Assembly (NCBI RefSeq): GCF_003182275.1
Contig: NZ_QGTR01000001.1
Span: 720,130 to 784,129 of the forward strand
DNA: 64,000 nucleotides
Reading direction: 5' to 3'
Origin: Hoeflea marina
GTDB lineage: Bacteria; Pseudomonadota; Alphaproteobacteria; Rhizobiales; Rhizobiaceae
The notes beneath the pieces were generated by a model. The model saw nothing but the letters and a program-made list of their open reading frames with translations, had not been told where the DNA came from and ran no database searches. This document shows positions 63,032 through 64,000 of the stretch, one piece after another. The position numbers and the translations under genes are program-made. How positions within the stretch are numbered: position 1 is the stretch's first letter; every line of letters starts with the position of its first letter.

Positions 63032-64000
63032 TGACGAAGACGACCGCGATCCTGGCCGACTATGTCGCCGGCCTCACCCATGAAGACCTGCCGGCCGACG
63101 TGCTCGAACGGGCGAGGAACCTGATGATCGACCTGGTGGCCAGCATCGTCCGCGCCGGTCATGAATCAGACTCGACGCCATCGGTGATGCGCATGATCGA
63201 TCGGCTTGGGCTGGGCGCGCCGGGCGGTGCGCGGGTGTTCGGACAGTCCCAACACTACGGACCGGCCAGCGCCGCCCTGCTCAACGGCGTGCTCGGCCAT
63301 TCGCTCGATTTCGATGACACCCACTCGGACAGTTCGCTGCATCCGAGCGCCCCTGTGGTCCCGGCGGCGCTGGCCGCCGCCGAGATGACCGGCGCATCCG
63401 GCCGCGATCTGCTCACCGCCATTGTCGCCGGCTACGAGGTCTGCTGCCGTCTCGGCAACGCGCTGGACCCCACCTCGCATTACGCACGCGGCTTTCACCC
63501 GACCGCCACCGCCGGCACATTCGGGGCCGCCGCTGCCGCCGGCAAACTGCTCGGCCTTGATGCGATTGGGCTTGAATCAGCCTTCGGTGTGGCGGCAAGC
63601 CAGGCAGCCGGATCGCTGCAGTTCCTGGTCAACGGCGCCTGGAACAAGCGCTACCAGGTGGGCGCGGCAGCGATGAACGGGCTGATTGCAGCGACGCTGG
63701 CGGCCGAAGGCTTCATCGGCGCCGCCGACGCGATCGAAGGTGGGCACGGATTCCTGCACGGCTACACCGACAATCCCCGGCCAGACATGGCGATCGCCGG
63801 TCTTGGGTCTGTCTACGAAACCATGAAGATCGGCATGAAGCCTTATCCGAGCTGCCGCTACACCCATGCCGCCATTGACGGGCTGCTGGCCCTGCGCGGC
63901 GAACAGGGCTGGTCCGGCGATGATATCCTCGGCGTGACCATCGGCCTGCACCGCAACGGCATCGTGCTCACCGGCGCGCCGCTGGCCGAGAAGCGGCGGC
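63028..64000 (+). CDS. MmgE/PrpD family protein (partial, runs off window)
   Basis: The frame is open from ATG 63028 to the window end, giving 324 residues of an expected ~450. Markers are LNGVLGHSLDFDDTHSD, SSLHPSAPVVPAALAAAE and KPYPSCRYTHAAIDGLL, typical of 2-methylcitrate dehydratase/cis-aconitate decarboxylase relatives. It likely dehydrates or isomerises a tricarboxylate or similar acid in the same route as the lyase. The end and C-terminal lid are not seen. Confidence 0.88.
   Translation, partial: MMTKTTAILADYVAGLTHEDLPADVLERARNLMIDLVASIVRAGHESDSTPSVMRMIDRLGLGAPGGARVFGQSQHYGPASAALLNGVLGHSLDFDDTHSDSSLHPSAPVVPAALAAAEMTGASGRDLLTAIVAGYEVCCRLGNALDPTSHYARGFHPTATAGTFGAAAAAGKLLGLDAIGLESAFGVAASQAAGSLQFLVNGAWNKRYQVGAAAMNGLIAATLAAEGFIGAADAIEGGHGFLHGYTDNPRPDMAIAGLGSVYETMKIGMKPYPSCRYTHAAIDGLLALRGEQGWSGDDILGVTIGLHRNGIVLTGAPLAEKRR

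Noticed and set aside
1-64000. CRISPR arrays, insertion sequences, prophage genes or rRNA
   Set aside because: No regularly spaced repeats, transposase, integrase, phage structural or rRNA sequence was recognised on either strand.

Overview
The window is about 64 kb of GC-rich chromosomal DNA from an alphaproteobacterium, most probably Hyphomicrobiales (Rhizobiales) near the Rhizobiaceae/Hoeflea group. The reasons are a complete aapJQMP general amino-acid ABC operon, an NDUFS4-type complex I accessory gene, a transglutaminase-like cysteine peptidase (BTLCP), a PAS/PilZ gene pair, DUF2336 and DUF3126 genes, and a thrS-yidD-NifU-like-folE-hisI-patatin order. There is no phage, plasmid, IS or CRISPR signature.

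Layout. 1-34757 is mostly core chromosome: the end of a type II topoisomerase B subunit, a MaoC hydratase coupled to a CitE-like lyase, a flavin reductase/nitroreductase pair, an acyltransferase, thrS, yidD, a decayed nucleotidyltransferase, an Fe-S scaffold gene, folE, hisI, patatin, CBS and rhomboid genes, PAS and PilZ genes, BTLCP, gamma carbonic anhydrase, cysE, two alpha/beta hydrolases, an FAD monooxygenase, aapJQMP and metC. A LuxR-type regulator, a single-domain response regulator and a five-PAS cytoplasmic histidine kinase follow as one leftward operon. A tRNA-Arg(UCU) lies at 35131-35207.

From about 35.8 kb the window becomes a run of catabolic clusters. (1) 35853-46244: aminotransferase, TRAP transporter, enoyl-CoA hydratase-like protein, CaiB/BaiF CoA-transferase and GlcG-like protein, divergent from a fused FAD/Fe-S 2-hydroxyacid dehydrogenase and its GntR regulator. 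(2) 46310-49703: pirin, an MhqD-like hydrolase and an MhqO-like ring-cleaving dioxygenase, divergent from a LysR regulator; this looks like a quinone/aromatic response unit. (3) 49740-59335: a ribose-type ABC importer in which one permease is fused to a strictosidine-synthase-like (SSL/SMP-30) beta-propeller, with a second free-standing SSL protein, a zinc alcohol dehydrogenase and an aldehyde dehydrogenase. (4) 59696-64000: a LysR regulator, a CoA-transferase, a CitE-like lyase and an MmgE/PrpD protein that runs off the end.

The most unusual item is cluster 3. A transporter permease carries its own predicted cytoplasmic lactonase-like domain, and genes for import, ring opening and oxidation are stacked with 4-base overlaps. 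A second recurring pattern is that all three transporter operons (aap, TRAP, sugar-type ABC) carry a strong GC-rich hairpin just after the gene for the periplasmic binding protein and before the permease genes.
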